This document shows positions 55,108 to 63,434 of a DNA stretch of 64,000 nucleotides, one piece after another. Source of the stretch: Sandarakinorhabdus glacialis. Its GTDB lineage: Bacteria; Pseudomonadota; Alphaproteobacteria; Sphingomonadales; Sphingomonadaceae. The stretch lies in the NCBI RefSeq assembly GCF_014643455.1, contig NZ_BMJM01000001.1, positions 362,123-426,122 of the forward strand, in the 5' to 3' direction. Position 1 is the stretch's first letter. Each line of letters begins with the position of its first letter. The notes under the pieces are model-generated. The model searched no databases. It had not been told where the DNA came from and worked only from the letters and a program-made list of their open reading frames with translations. Position numbers and translations under genes: made by a program.

Positions 55108-55986
55108 ATGCGCCCGAATATCCTTGTCGCTGCATTGTTCATGTCGGCGGCGGCCAGCGCGCAGGTTGGGCCGGTGACGACCGAGCCCGAGGCGGTGCCG
55201 TTCACCGTCGGCGCGATCCAGATGGTGTCGCTTCGCGATGGCGCCAATATCCTGCCTAACGACGGCAAGGTGTTCGGTGTCGATGCGGGGGTCGAGGCGG
55301 TCGACAAGGTGCTGGTTGCCGCCGGCGCGACGCAGGGCCAGATCGACCTTTCGGTGAATACGCTGCTGGTGCGGCTGCCGGGGCATGTGGTGTTGATCGA
55401 TACGGGTTATGGCGCGGCGCGCGGGCTCACGCTGGCCAGTCTCGAAAAGGCCGGCGTGGCGCCCGCGGCGGTGACCGACGTGCTGATCACGCATGGCCAC
55501 GGCGATCACATTGGCGGGCTGTTGACGGCAGACGGAAAGCCGGTGTTCGTCAATGCGGCGGTGCGAATGTCAGCGGCGGAATGGGCAGCGGTGAAGGCGG
55601 CGCCGGCGAACGCGAAGCTGGTCGCGGCGATCGGCAAGAAGGTGAAAACCTTTGCAGCGGGCGGCGCGGTGTTGCCGGGCATCACGGCCGTCGACCTGAG
55701 CGGACATACGCCGGGGCATAGTGGCTATAGAGTGGCTTCGGGTAGCAAGACGATGCTGGCGATCGGCGATTCGGCGCACAGCTATATCGTCTCGCTGGCG
55801 CGGCCCGGCTGGATCATCCAGTACGACAAGGACGCGGCCAAGACGATCGCGCGGCGCGAGGCGCTGCTGGCGGGATTGGCGACGAGCGGTGAAACGGTGT
55901 TTTCGCCGCATTTCCCCTATCCGGGGGTCGGGCGCGTGACGAAGGCCGGTGGCGGCTATGCCTGGGTGCCCGGCCTGCCGCGCTAG
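55108..55986 (+). CDS. Exported metallo-beta-lactamase-fold hydrolase
   Basis: A 292-residue periplasmic protein. A signal peptide ([18 protein letters not shown]) precedes an MBL domain with VVLIDTGYG, the metal motif [14 protein letters not shown] (His129, His131, Asp133, His134), [16 protein letters not shown] (metal His) and IGDSAHSY (bridging Asp), with a final metal His in FSPHFPYPG. It resembles the quorum-quenching or AttM-like/ SoxH-like branch rather than antibiotic-type enzymes; the substrate is unknown. GGAGAG lies 5 nt before the ATG. It is divergent from polA. Confidence 0.9.
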   Translation: MRPNILVAALFMSAAASAQVGPVTTEPEAVPFTVGAIQMVSLRDGANILPNDGKVFGVDAGVEAVDKVLVAAGATQGQIDLSVNTLLVRLPGHVVLIDTGYGAARGLTLASLEKAGVAPAAVTDVLITHGHGDHIGGLLTADGKPVFVNAAVRMSAAEWAAVKAAPANAKLVAAIGKKVKTFAAGGAVLPGITAVDLSGHTPGHSGYRVASGSKTMLAIGDSAHSYIVSLARPGWIIQYDKDAAKTIARREALLAGLATSGETVFSPHFPYPGVGRVTKAGGGYAWVPGLPR

Positions 55987-56033
55987 CATTGCCTGCTCTG
56001 GCGCCGCGCCGCTCTCTCTGGCATCAGGCGCGG

Positions 56034-56633
56034 ATGCAGGCATTCACCACACTCAGCGGCACGGCGGTCCCGTTCGGCGCCGAAAATGTCGATACCGATG
56101 TCATCATCCCGGCACGGTTCCTGAAGACGATCACGCGGACGGGCCTTGGCAAGTCGGCCTTTACGGTAATCCGGCAGGATCCGGGCAATATCTTCGACAG
56201 CGAGCGCTATCGCGGCGCGCCGATTCTGATTGCCGGCGACAATTTCGGTTGCGGGTCGAGCCGCGAGCATGCGCCCTGGGCATTGGCCGACATGGGCTTT
56301 CGGGTCGTCATTGCGCCGTCGTTCGCCGATATCTTCTCGGGCAATGCGTTCAAGAACGGCATGTTGCTGGTGGTGTTGCCGCAGGAACAGATCGACCGGT
56401 TGATGGCGGTGGCGGCGACGGACCCAATCACTGTCGACCTCGAGAACCAGGTGGTGACGACCGATTTCCAGGATCGCTTTGCCTTTCCGATCGATCCGTT
56501 TCGCAAGCATTGCCTCGTCAATGGCCTCGACGAAATCGGTCTGACGACGGCGATGGATGCCGATATCGCCGCGCACGAGACGCGGCTGCACCGCGAGCGC
56601 CCGTGGATCGAAGGCGCAGCGCTGCGCGGTTGA
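56034..56633 (+). CDS. leuD: 3-isopropylmalate dehydratase small subunit
   Basis: A 199-residue swivel-domain subunit of isopropylmalate isomerase in leucine synthesis. Motifs: [67 protein letters not shown]-type core and [11 protein letters not shown] near the end. The ATG at 56034 gives the usual start [14 protein letters not shown]. leuB lies 540 nt downstream with a small UrcA-like gene between; leuC is not in the window, whereas it normally precedes leuD. Confidence 0.96.
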   Translation: MQAFTTLSGTAVPFGAENVDTDVIIPARFLKTITRTGLGKSAFTVIRQDPGNIFDSERYRGAPILIAGDNFGCGSSREHAPWALADMGFRVVIAPSFADIFSGNAFKNGMLLVVLPQEQIDRLMAVAATDPITVDLENQVVTTDFQDRFAFPIDPFRKHCLVNGLDEIGLTTAMDADIAAHETRLHRERPWIEGAALRG

Positions 56634-56773
56634 AGGCCATGCACCAGTTGCAGGCCTGCCATGCGCCGGACGCGACGATCTTCACTTAAACGTCATCGCA
56701 TCGGCCTTGGGCGTTCATCCCTGGCTCGTATTCCGGCGCCGGCGCGGGGATGGCCCCGTCATGGAGATGCACG

Positions 56774-57070
56774 ATGTTCAAGTTCCTCGTTGTTGCCCTG
56801 CTCGCTGCTGCCCCGGTGATGGCGCAGGCCGAAATCGTCACCCGCAACGTGCGGGTCGCCGACCTCGACCTGCGTAGCCCCGCCGGCCTTGCCGAACTCG
56901 ATCGCCGCATCGACCGCGCGGCGCGCCAGGTCTGTGAAACGGGCGGCGTCAAGCCGATCTGGGAACACCGGATCGCCGAGACTTGCCGCACCGGTGCCGT
57001 CGCCGGCGCCATGGGCGAACGCGAGGCCGTACTTGCCGCTGCGCAGACGACACGGCTCGCGGCGCGCTGA
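56774..57070 (+). CDS. UrcA family protein
   Basis: A 98-residue exported protein. A signal peptide (MFKFLVVALLAAAPVMAQA) is followed by the UrcA pattern VRVADLDLRSPAGLAELDRR, IDRAARQVCETGG and AETCRTGAVAGAM with two Cys that likely form a disulfide. Function unknown; UrcA proteins are frequent in sphingomonads and caulobacters. GGAGATG precedes the ATG by 6 nt. Inserted between leuD and leuB, which is probably incidental. Confidence 0.85.
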   Translation: MFKFLVVALLAAAPVMAQAEIVTRNVRVADLDLRSPAGLAELDRRIDRAARQVCETGGVKPIWEHRIAETCRTGAVAGAMGEREAVLAAAQTTRLAAR

Positions 57071-57114
57071 GCTGCGTTTCTCCCGGGCCGGCACCTGCTG
57101 GTCCGGGGAACGTT

Positions 57115-57146
57115 GGCCAGAAGCGTTGGCCCGGAAGCGTTGGCAA
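57115..57146 (+). repeat. Short tandem direct repeats upstream of leuB
   Basis: Three degenerate units of about 13 bp built on (G)GAA-CGTTGGCC/AGAAGCGTTGGCC/GGAAGCGTTGGC lie in the 104-nt gap before leuB. It may be a slippage product; no regulatory reading is obvious. Confidence 0.45.
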
Positions 57147-57174
57147 TGCTGCCATTTCCCTCTAAGTCGGGGGC

Positions 57175-58242
57175 ATGACCAAGACGCTTCTCATGCTCCC
57201 CGGCGACGGTATCGGCCCCGAAGTGACGGCGCAGGCGCGCCGCGTCGCCGAGCGCTTGATCGAGCAAGGGCTGGCGCTCGACATCGGCGAGGCGCGCTTC
57301 GGCGGCGTGGCGATCGATGCCGATGGCATGCCATTGACGGCCGACACGCTGACGCTGGCCAAGGCGTCGGATGCCGTGCTGATGGGTGCAGTCGGGGGTC
57401 CGCAATGGGCCGATCAGCCTTATGGCAACCGCCCCGAAGCGGGGCTGCTGGCGCTGCGATCGGGCATGAACGTCTATGCCAATCTGCGGCCGGCGCTGTG
57501 CTTTGCCGCGTTGGCGGATGCGTCGTCGCTAAAGCGCGCGCTCGTCGAGGGGCTCGATATCCTGTTCGTGCGCGAGCTGACCGGTGGAGTCTATTTCGGC
57601 GAGCCGCGCGGGATCGAGACGCTGCCCGATGGCCAGCGGCGCGGGGTCAATACGCACGTCTATACGACCAGCGAGATCCAGCGTGTGGCGCGGACGGCGT
57701 TTGCGCTGGCGCGCGGGCGCAAGGGCGAAGTCGTGTCGGCCGAGAAGTCCAACGTCATGGAGGCCGGGCTGTTGTGGCGCGAGGAGGTGCAGGCGCTGCG
57801 CGATGCCGAATATCCCGATATCAGGCTGACGCACATGCTCGCCGACAACATGGCGATGCAGTTGGTCAAGAATCCCAAGCAGTTCGATGTTATCCTGACC
57901 GATAACCTGTTCGGCGACATGTTGTCGGACGAGGCGGGGATGCTGACCGGGTCATTGGGCATGCTGCCGTCGGCGGCGATCGGCGATGCGGGGATGCCGG
58001 GGCTGTATGAGCCGATCCATGGCTCGGCGCCGGATATTGCCGGGCGCGGGGTGGCCAACCCGAGTGCGAGCATTTTGAGCCTGGCGATGGCACTGCGGTA
58101 CAGCTTGGGAGCGCCGGAGTTGGCGGCGAAGGTCGAGGCGGCGGTCGAGGCGGCGCTCGATGGCGGCGCGCGGACGGCGGATCTGGGTGGGACGATGACG
58201 ACGGCGGCGATGGGTGACGCGGTGCTGGCTCACCTGGCGTGA
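57175..58242 (+). CDS. leuB: 3-isopropylmalate dehydrogenase
   Basis: A 355-residue NAD-dependent decarboxylating dehydrogenase of leucine synthesis. Motifs: [86 protein letters not shown] and [26 protein letters not shown] followed by [18 protein letters not shown]. All active-site residues appear present. Follows leuD and the UrcA-like gene on the same strand. Confidence 0.98.
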   Translation: MTKTLLMLPGDGIGPEVTAQARRVAERLIEQGLALDIGEARFGGVAIDADGMPLTADTLTLAKASDAVLMGAVGGPQWADQPYGNRPEAGLLALRSGMNVYANLRPALCFAALADASSLKRALVEGLDILFVRELTGGVYFGEPRGIETLPDGQRRGVNTHVYTTSEIQRVARTAFALARGRKGEVVSAEKSNVMEAGLLWREEVQALRDAEYPDIRLTHMLADNMAMQLVKNPKQFDVILTDNLFGDMLSDEAGMLTGSLGMLPSAAIGDAGMPGLYEPIHGSAPDIAGRGVANPSASILSLAMALRYSLGAPELAAKVEAAVEAALDGGARTADLGGTMTTAAMGDAVLAHLA

Positions 58243-58273
58243 TTTTTGAGGCCGCGAGCGCAGGCGCCGCGCT

Positions 58274-58906
58274 ATGATGCGCCGGCTGGTCGGGCCGTTC
58301 GTGACCGGGCTGGTATTCCTCGCGCCGGTGATCCTGACGATCCTGATCCTGCAATGGCTGTCGGGGTATGTGACCGCGGCGTTCGGGCCGGGGACGATGA
58401 TCGGCGAGGCGCTGGCCAATGCTGGGATGCTCGTGACCGAAAGCCGGTTGATGGCGTTCTGGTCGGGGATCGGGCTCGTCGTGCTGATCGTCTGGGCGCT
58501 CGGGTTGCTGGTGCAGACGCAGGCGCGGGCGCGGCTCGAGGGTGGGCTCGACGGGTTGATGGGGCGGATGCCGTTGCTCGGGGCGTTCTACCGGCCGCTG
58601 GCGCAGATGGTGCGGATGATGGGCGGTACGCCGGGCGGCGAGCTACAGGGCATGGCGGTGGTTTCGGTGCAGCTCGGAGACGATACCGAGGTGCTGTCGC
58701 TGCTGGCGACGCCCCAGATTTTCGACATGGGCGACGGGCCGCGGCATCTGGTACTGCTGCCGACGGCGCCGGTGCCGATCGGCGGGGCGTTGCTGTTCGT
58801 CGACGTGGCGCGCGTGCGTCGGGTGCCGGGGCTGGGCGTTGACGATCTGGCGAAATTCTATGTGTCGATGGGCACGATAGCTCCAGAGGGATTGATACGC
58901 CGATGA
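58274..58906 (+). CDS. DUF502 family membrane protein
   Basis: A 210-residue protein with two N-terminal membrane helices (GPFVTGLVFLAPVILTILIL and FWSGIGLVVLIVWALGLLVQ) and a cytoplasmic beta-rich domain (MAVVSVQLGDDTEVLSLLATP, LVLLPTAPVPIGGALLFVDV). This is the architecture of DUF502 (COG2928), of unknown function, often next to recG or mfd in other genomes. The ATG at 58274 or 58277 may start it. Its stop overlaps the start of the symporter gene (ATGA). Confidence 0.88.
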   Translation: MMRRLVGPFVTGLVFLAPVILTILILQWLSGYVTAAFGPGTMIGEALANAGMLVTESRLMAFWSGIGLVVLIVWALGLLVQTQARARLEGGLDGLMGRMPLLGAFYRPLAQMVRMMGGTPGGELQGMAVVSVQLGDDTEVLSLLATPQIFDMGDGPRHLVLLPTAPVPIGGALLFVDVARVRRVPGLGVDDLAKFYVSMGTIAPEGLIRR

Positions 58907-60174
58907 GCCTGACGCTGCGGATATTCCTGAGCCTGGTGGCCGGGCTGGCGGTGGGCAGTTTGCTGGCGGCGTATGGCAGTCCCGAAGCCGCCGAAGTCTT
59001 CGCAGCGGTTGCCGATCCGATCGGCGGCGTCTGGCTCGATGCGTTGCAGGCGACGGTGATCCCGCTGGTCATCGGGCTGTTGTTCACCGGCATCGCCGAT
59101 GCGGCTGGCTCGGCGCGGGCGAGCCGGCTGGCGGGGCGAGCGCTGTTGCTGTTCGGGGTGCTGATCGTCACCGGCGGGGTGATCGCGGTGACCTTCGTGC
59201 CGGCGCTGCTCGGGGTCTGGCCGATCGCAGCGGACGCGGCGCGGGCGTTGATTCGCGACGATGCGGTGATCCCCGCGGCGGCGACGTTGAGCGCCGGGGC
59301 TTGGCTGCGCAGTTTCGTGCCGACCAATGTGTTTGCCGCGTTGGCGGGCGGGTCGATGTTGCAGCTTGTGATCTTTACCGGCGCGTTTGCCATGGCGGCG
59401 ACACGGTTGCCGGTCGACGCCCGGCAGCGGTTGATCGGGTTTTTCGAGGCGGTGACGCAGGCGATGCTGGTGCTGGTGCACTGGGTGCTGATGCTGGCAC
59501 CGATCGGGGTGTTCGCGCTGGCTTCGCAGGTCGGGATCAAGGTCGGCATCGGCGCGATCGGGATTCTGACGCATTATGTGGCGATCGTGATTGCGGTGCA
59601 GATCGTTGTGATCGTGCTGATTTATGTTTTGGTGGCGTTGATGGCGCGGCAGGGGGTGCTGGCGTTTGCGCGGGCGGCGGTGCCGGCGCAAGTGGTGGCG
59701 GTGAGCACGCAAAGCTCGATCGCGACGCTGCCGGCGATGCTCGAGGCGACGACGCGGGGCTTGGGCGTGCCCGACAATGTGGCGCGGCTGGTGCTGCCGA
59801 TGGCGGTGTCGATCTTCCGGATGACGAGCGCGCCGGCGAATTTGGCAGTGGTGCTGTATGTCGCCAATTTGCACGGCATCGTGTTGGGGCCGGCCGAGCT
59901 GGCAGTTGGCGTGGCGGTGGCGTTTGCGGCGAGCATCGCGGCGGTGGGGTTGCCGGGGCAGGTATCATTCATCACCTCGGTGGCGCCGATCGCGCTGGCG
60001 ATGGGGGTGCCAATCACGACCTTGCCGTTGCTGATCGCGGTCGAGATGCTGCCCGATATTTTCCGGACTTTGGGCAATGTGACGGGGGACATGGGGGTGA
60101 CGGTGATCCTGGCGCGCGATGCTGTTGCCGAGGATGCCCCCTTGGAGGATGTCCCCTTGGACTCTGGGGCCTGA
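58903..60174 (+). CDS. Dicarboxylate/amino acid:cation symporter (SDF family), atypical
   Basis: A 423-residue secondary transporter with the SDF/DAACS fold: six N-terminal helices, reentrant loop HP1 with STQSSIATLPAMLEATTRGL, and the last helix with LPDIFRTLGNVTGDMGVTV (conserved Asp-Arg-Thr and NVxGD). Relatives import glutamate, aspartate or C4-dicarboxylates with H+ or Na+. The TM7 motif NMDGT, important for cation binding, is replaced by RMTSAPANLAVV, and HP2 reads GLPGQVSFITSV instead of the usual Gly-rich GIPGG. Substrate or ion coupling may therefore differ. It overlaps the DUF502 gene start-to-stop. Confidence 0.85.
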   Translation: MSLTLRIFLSLVAGLAVGSLLAAYGSPEAAEVFAAVADPIGGVWLDALQATVIPLVIGLLFTGIADAAGSARASRLAGRALLLFGVLIVTGGVIAVTFVPALLGVWPIAADAARALIRDDAVIPAAATLSAGAWLRSFVPTNVFAALAGGSMLQLVIFTGAFAMAATRLPVDARQRLIGFFEAVTQAMLVLVHWVLMLAPIGVFALASQVGIKVGIGAIGILTHYVAIVIAVQIVVIVLIYVLVALMARQGVLAFARAAVPAQVVAVSTQSSIATLPAMLEATTRGLGVPDNVARLVLPMAVSIFRMTSAPANLAVVLYVANLHGIVLGPAELAVGVAVAFAASIAAVGLPGQVSFITSVAPIALAMGVPITTLPLLIAVEMLPDIFRTLGNVTGDMGVTVILARDAVAEDAPLEDVPLDSGA

Positions 60175-60207
60175 TCGGCTAGTTGCGCCGCATCAGGAGT
60201 TTACCAA

Positions 60208-61251
60208 ATGGCCTACAAGATCGTCGTCGTCGGTGCCACCGGCAGTGTCGGGCGTGAAATGCTCAATATCCTCGCCGAGCGGCAGTTTCCGATTGCCGAG
60301 ATCGCGGCGGTCGCGAGCTCGCGGTCGACCGGAGACATGATCGATTTCGGCGACTCCGGGCGTGAGCTCAAGGTGCAGAATATCGAGCATTTCGATTTCG
60401 CGGGCTGGGACATGGCGTTGTTCGCGGCCGGCTCGGACGTGTCGAAGATCTACGCACCCAAGGCGGCGGCGGCAGGGTGCACGGTGATCGACAATTCGTC
60501 GCTGTTCCGCATGGACCCTGATGTGCCGCTGATCGTGCCCGAGGTGAATCCGGAAGCGATCGACGGCTATCGCAAGCGCAATATCATCGCCAATCCGAAT
60601 TGTTCGACGGCGCAGATGGTGGTGGCATTGAAGCCGCTCCACGATGCGGCGGGGATCAGGCGCGTTGTGGTTTCGACGTACCAATCGGTTTCGGGCGCCG
60701 GCAAGGAGGGCATGGACGAGCTGTTCGAGGAGTCGCGGGCGATTTTCGTCGGTGATGCCTTGTCGCCGCGCAAGTTCACCAAGCAGATTGCCTTCAACGT
60801 CATCCCGCATATCGACAGCTTTGTCGGGCCGGAAACCGATTATGACGGATACACCAAGGAAGAGTTGAAGATGGCGCAGGAGACCAACAAGATCCTGTCG
60901 CCCGATATCCTGGTGACGGCGACGTGCGTGCGAGTGCCGGTGTTCGTTGGCCATTCCGAAGCGATCAACATCGAATTCGAGCGGCCGATTTCGGTCAAGG
61001 AAGCCCAGGCGATCCTGCGCGAATCCCCCGGCGTCATGCTGTACGACAAGCGCGAGGATGGCGGATATATCACGCCGATCGAGTGTGTTGGCGAATATGC
61101 GACGTATATCAGCCGGGTGCGCAAGGACCCGACAGTCGACAATGGCCTGGCGCTGTGGTGCGTGTCGGACAATCTGCGCAAAGGGGCGGCATTGAACGCC
61201 GTGCAGATCGCTGAATTGCTTGGGCGGCGGCATTTGAAGAAGGCGGCATAA
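60208..61251 (+). CDS. asd: Aspartate-semialdehyde dehydrogenase
   Basis: A 347-residue NADPH enzyme making aspartate semialdehyde for lysine, threonine, methionine and diaminopimelate. NADP motif VVVGATGSVGREM, the nucleophile Cys132 in IIANPNCSTAQM, STYQSVSGAGKEGMDEL and KFTKQIAFNVIPHID, with CVRVPVFVGHSEAINIEF. AGGAG precedes the ATG by 8 nt. Length is typical of the Gram-negative type. Confidence 0.97.
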   Translation: MAYKIVVVGATGSVGREMLNILAERQFPIAEIAAVASSRSTGDMIDFGDSGRELKVQNIEHFDFAGWDMALFAAGSDVSKIYAPKAAAAGCTVIDNSSLFRMDPDVPLIVPEVNPEAIDGYRKRNIIANPNCSTAQMVVALKPLHDAAGIRRVVVSTYQSVSGAGKEGMDELFEESRAIFVGDALSPRKFTKQIAFNVIPHIDSFVGPETDYDGYTKEELKMAQETNKILSPDILVTATCVRVPVFVGHSEAINIEFERPISVKEAQAILRESPGVMLYDKREDGGYITPIECVGEYATYISRVRKDPTVDNGLALWCVSDNLRKGAALNAVQIAELLGRRHLKKAA

Positions 61252-61297
61252 CCCGGTGGGGGTTGCGCTTCGCACCGGATTGGGGCTGTAGAGAGCC

Positions 61298-61693
61298 ATG
61301 GGTATGCTGGTCAGAATCTTTACCTGGTGGAACGGTCCGGGTCTCGGCACGCGGATCATGACGCGGCGCCATGGCGCCGAAGTCGGCCGTGATGGCGAGG
61401 GCAACATCTATTACCGCCGTGGCGCGGGGAAGACCGAGCGGCGCTGGGTGATCTATAACGGCATTCCCGAAGCGACGCGGATTCCGCCGGAATGGCATTC
61501 GTGGATGCACAAGACGGTGGCACTGCCGCCGACCGAGGCGCCGACCCGCCCGCGGGTGTGGGAACGGCCGTGGACGCCGAACGCGACGGGTACGGTTGCG
61601 GCGCATATGCCGTCGGGCAGCCTTGATGCCGGCGGCAAGCGGGCGAAGGCGACGGGCGACTACCGCGCCTGGACGCCGGAGGCGGGGGACTGA
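61298..61693 (+). CDS. NDUFA12-family accessory subunit of complex I
   Basis: A 131-residue protein homologous to B17.2/NDUFA12, the accessory subunit of NADH:ubiquinone oxidoreductase in alphaproteobacteria and mitochondria. Signature: GPGLGTRIMTRRHGAEVGRD, GNIYYRRGAGKTERRWVIYN, EATRIPPEWHSWMHKT and the end DYRAWTPE. It is encoded away from the nuo operon, as is normal, between asd and mlaD. The start at 61298 or 61304 is equally possible. Confidence 0.93.
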   Translation: MGMLVRIFTWWNGPGLGTRIMTRRHGAEVGRDGEGNIYYRRGAGKTERRWVIYNGIPEATRIPPEWHSWMHKTVALPPTEAPTRPRVWERPWTPNATGTVAAHMPSGSLDAGGKRAKATGDYRAWTPEAGD

Positions 61694-62202
61694 TGCGCGC
61701 TTTGTTCAAGGAAAACATCGTCGAGGCGCTGGTCGGCTTGCTCGTGGTGCTGGTAGCGACCGGTTTCGTGGTGTTCGCCTATGGGCGGACGCAGGCGGGG
61801 GCGAGCGCCGATGGCTATGTGCTGACGGCGCGGTTTCCCAACGTCGCGGGCGTGTCGCCGGGCACCGATGTGCGGATGTCGGGCATCAAGGTTGGGCGGG
61901 TCGTGTCGCAGAGCCTCGATCCGTCGAGTTTCCAGGCAGTGGTCCAGATCGGCATCGACAAGGCGTTGCAATTGCCGATCGATTCAAGTGCGGCGATCAC
62001 TACCGAGGGCATATTGGGAGGGACATATGTTTCACTGACGCCGGGCGGCGATCCGGTGATGCTGAAGGCCGGCGAGGAGATTACCGATACGTCGGGCGCG
62101 ACCGACCTGATGGCGTTGATCGGAGGCTTTGTGAACCGGTCGGGTGACACGGCGCCGGCTGCGGCGCACGCGGCTACACCGGCGGCCCCGGCGGCGAAAT
62201 AG
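61693..62202 (+). CDS. mlaD: MlaD/MCE family outer-membrane lipid asymmetry protein
   Basis: A 169-residue protein: one N-terminal membrane anchor (VEALVGLLVVLVATGFVVFAYG) and an MCE domain (GYVLTARFPNVAGVSPGTDVRMSGIKVGRV, ITTEGILGGTYVSLTPGG) that binds phospholipids in the periplasm for the Mla system. An Ala/Pro-rich tail follows. Its TGATG start overlaps the NDUFA12 stop. The conserved context NDUFA12-mlaD-DUF2155 is typical of alphaproteobacteria; mlaE/F genes are not in the window. Confidence 0.94.
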   Translation: MRALFKENIVEALVGLLVVLVATGFVVFAYGRTQAGASADGYVLTARFPNVAGVSPGTDVRMSGIKVGRVVSQSLDPSSFQAVVQIGIDKALQLPIDSSAAITTEGILGGTYVSLTPGGDPVMLKAGEEITDTSGATDLMALIGGFVNRSGDTAPAAAHAATPAAPAAK

Positions 62203-62203
62203 G

Positions 62204-62815
62204 GTGCGGACGGCGGGTGCGGGACTTGCGGCGCTGCTGATGCTGGCCGTGCCGGTGGTGGCGCAGGAGGCTGTCTTGGCGCCGGTTGCTCCCAAGGTGG
62301 CTGTTGCACCGGTTGTACCGAAAGCGCCGGTCGTACCCAAGGCGGCTGGGAAGACAGAGCCGGCGAGCAAGGGCCTGACGCCGAATGCCGAGCGCGAGGT
62401 GTCGATCGGCGCGATCAACAAGCGCACCGGGGTGACGCGGACTTTTAACGGCAAGCCAGGCGAGATGTTCGATTTCGGCGGGCTGCGGGTGACGGTTCGC
62501 GCCTGCGAGCAGACGCCGCCGTGGGAGCAGAAGCTGACGGGCGCGTTCCTGTTGATCGACGAACGGCTGCTGAGAGGCGGTTCTCGGCGGGTTTATTCGG
62601 GCTGGATGTTTGCCGAGAGTCCGTCGCTGCACCCGCTCGAGCATCCGCGCTACGATATCTGGGTCAAGAGTTGCACGATGCGTTTTCCCGAGACTGGGCC
62701 CGATACGGTGGTGGCCGGGCGCGGCGATTCAAGGGACAAGGCTTCGGCAAAGGCGTCGCCAAAAGCGTCAAATGCGAAGAAGTCCGCGGCCGTGCCGAGC
62801 GCTGCGGTCAATTGA
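62204..62815 (+). CDS. DUF2155 domain-containing exported protein
   Basis: A 203-residue protein. A signal peptide from the GTG start ([21 protein letters not shown]), a Pro/Lys/Ala-rich spacer (about residues 25-65), then the DUF2155 domain: [61 protein letters not shown] and [12 protein letters not shown] with two conserved Cys. The final ~35 residues are Lys/Ala/Ser-rich and lie antisense to the 3' end of aat. GTG 62204 starts one nt after the mlaD stop. Function unknown. Confidence 0.9.
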   Translation: MRTAGAGLAALLMLAVPVVAQEAVLAPVAPKVAVAPVVPKAPVVPKAAGKTEPASKGLTPNAEREVSIGAINKRTGVTRTFNGKPGEMFDFGGLRVTVRACEQTPPWEQKLTGAFLLIDERLLRGGSRRVYSGWMFAESPSLHPLEHPRYDIWVKSCTMRFPETGPDTVVAGRGDSRDKASAKASPKASNAKKSAAVPSAAVN

Positions 62816-63384
62816 GACTGGTAGAAGCGCGCGGTGATTTCGGCGGCGCCGAAGCTGGCCAGGTGGGCGGTCAGGAACTGGGTGTCGAGCAGGGTGAAGC
62901 CACCGAAATGCAGGCGCGCGACGAGAGCGGCGAGGGCGCATTTGGACGCGTCGCGTTCGCGGGTGAACATCGATTCGCCGAAGAAGGCGCCCGCCAGGCG
63001 GACGCCATAAAGCCCCCCGGCGAGCGTTCCGGCTTCGGTCCAGGCTTCGATGGAATGCGCGTGGCCCATCGCGTGGAGATCGCGATAGGCTTCTGAAATC
63101 ATGGGATTGATCCATGTTTCGAGACGGCCGGGGGTGGGCTCGGCGCAGGCGTCGAGGACGGCGTTGAAGGCGCGGTCGGCGGTCAGCGTGAAGCGCTCGG
63201 ACTTGAGTGTCTTGGCGAGGCTTTTGGAGAGATGGAAGCGATCGAGGGGGAGGACGCCGCGGCGCTTGGGTTCGACCCAAAAGACGTCGGGGCTGTCGGC
63301 GCGGTCGGCCATCGGGAAGATGCCGCTGGCATAGGCGCGGAGCAGGACGTCGGGGTCGAGGCGCGGTTTCAGGGGGTGGCTCAT
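62650..63384 (-). CDS. aat: Leucyl/phenylalanyl-tRNA--protein transferase
   Basis: A 244-residue enzyme that adds Leu or Phe to N-terminal Arg/Lys of proteins, feeding the ClpAPS N-degron pathway. Motifs: [43 protein letters not shown]-type N-terminus, [59 protein letters not shown] and [19 protein letters not shown]. Its last 166 nt overlap the convergent DUF2155 gene. Both products keep plausible ends (here ...[12 protein letters not shown]), so this is a true antisense overlap. Confidence 0.95.
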   Translation of the reverse strand: MSHPLKPRLDPDVLLRAYASGIFPMADRADSPDVFWVEPKRRGVLPLDRFHLSKSLAKTLKSERFTLTADRAFNAVLDACAEPTPGRLETWINPMISEAYRDLHAMGHAHSIEAWTEAGTLAGGLYGVRLAGAFFGESMFTRERDASKCALAALVARLHFGGFTLLDTQFLTAHLASFGAAEITARFYQSQLTAALGTAADFFAFDAFGDAFAEALSLESPRPATTVSGPVSGKRIVQLLTQIS

Positions 63385-63394
63385 TGCGGATGCG

Positions 63395-63434
63395 CCCGCC
63401 CCGGCCCCCTCCGCAGCGCCGAAGGGGGAAAGGT
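63395..63434. repeat. Palindromic spacer between aat and accC (family 3-like)
   Basis: CCGCCCCGGCCCCCTCCGCA then GCGCCGAAGGGGGAAAGG forms a CCCCCT..AGGGGG hairpin with the CCCC-GGCCCC start seen in the 47828 copy. It is a weaker member of the family. Confidence 0.4.
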
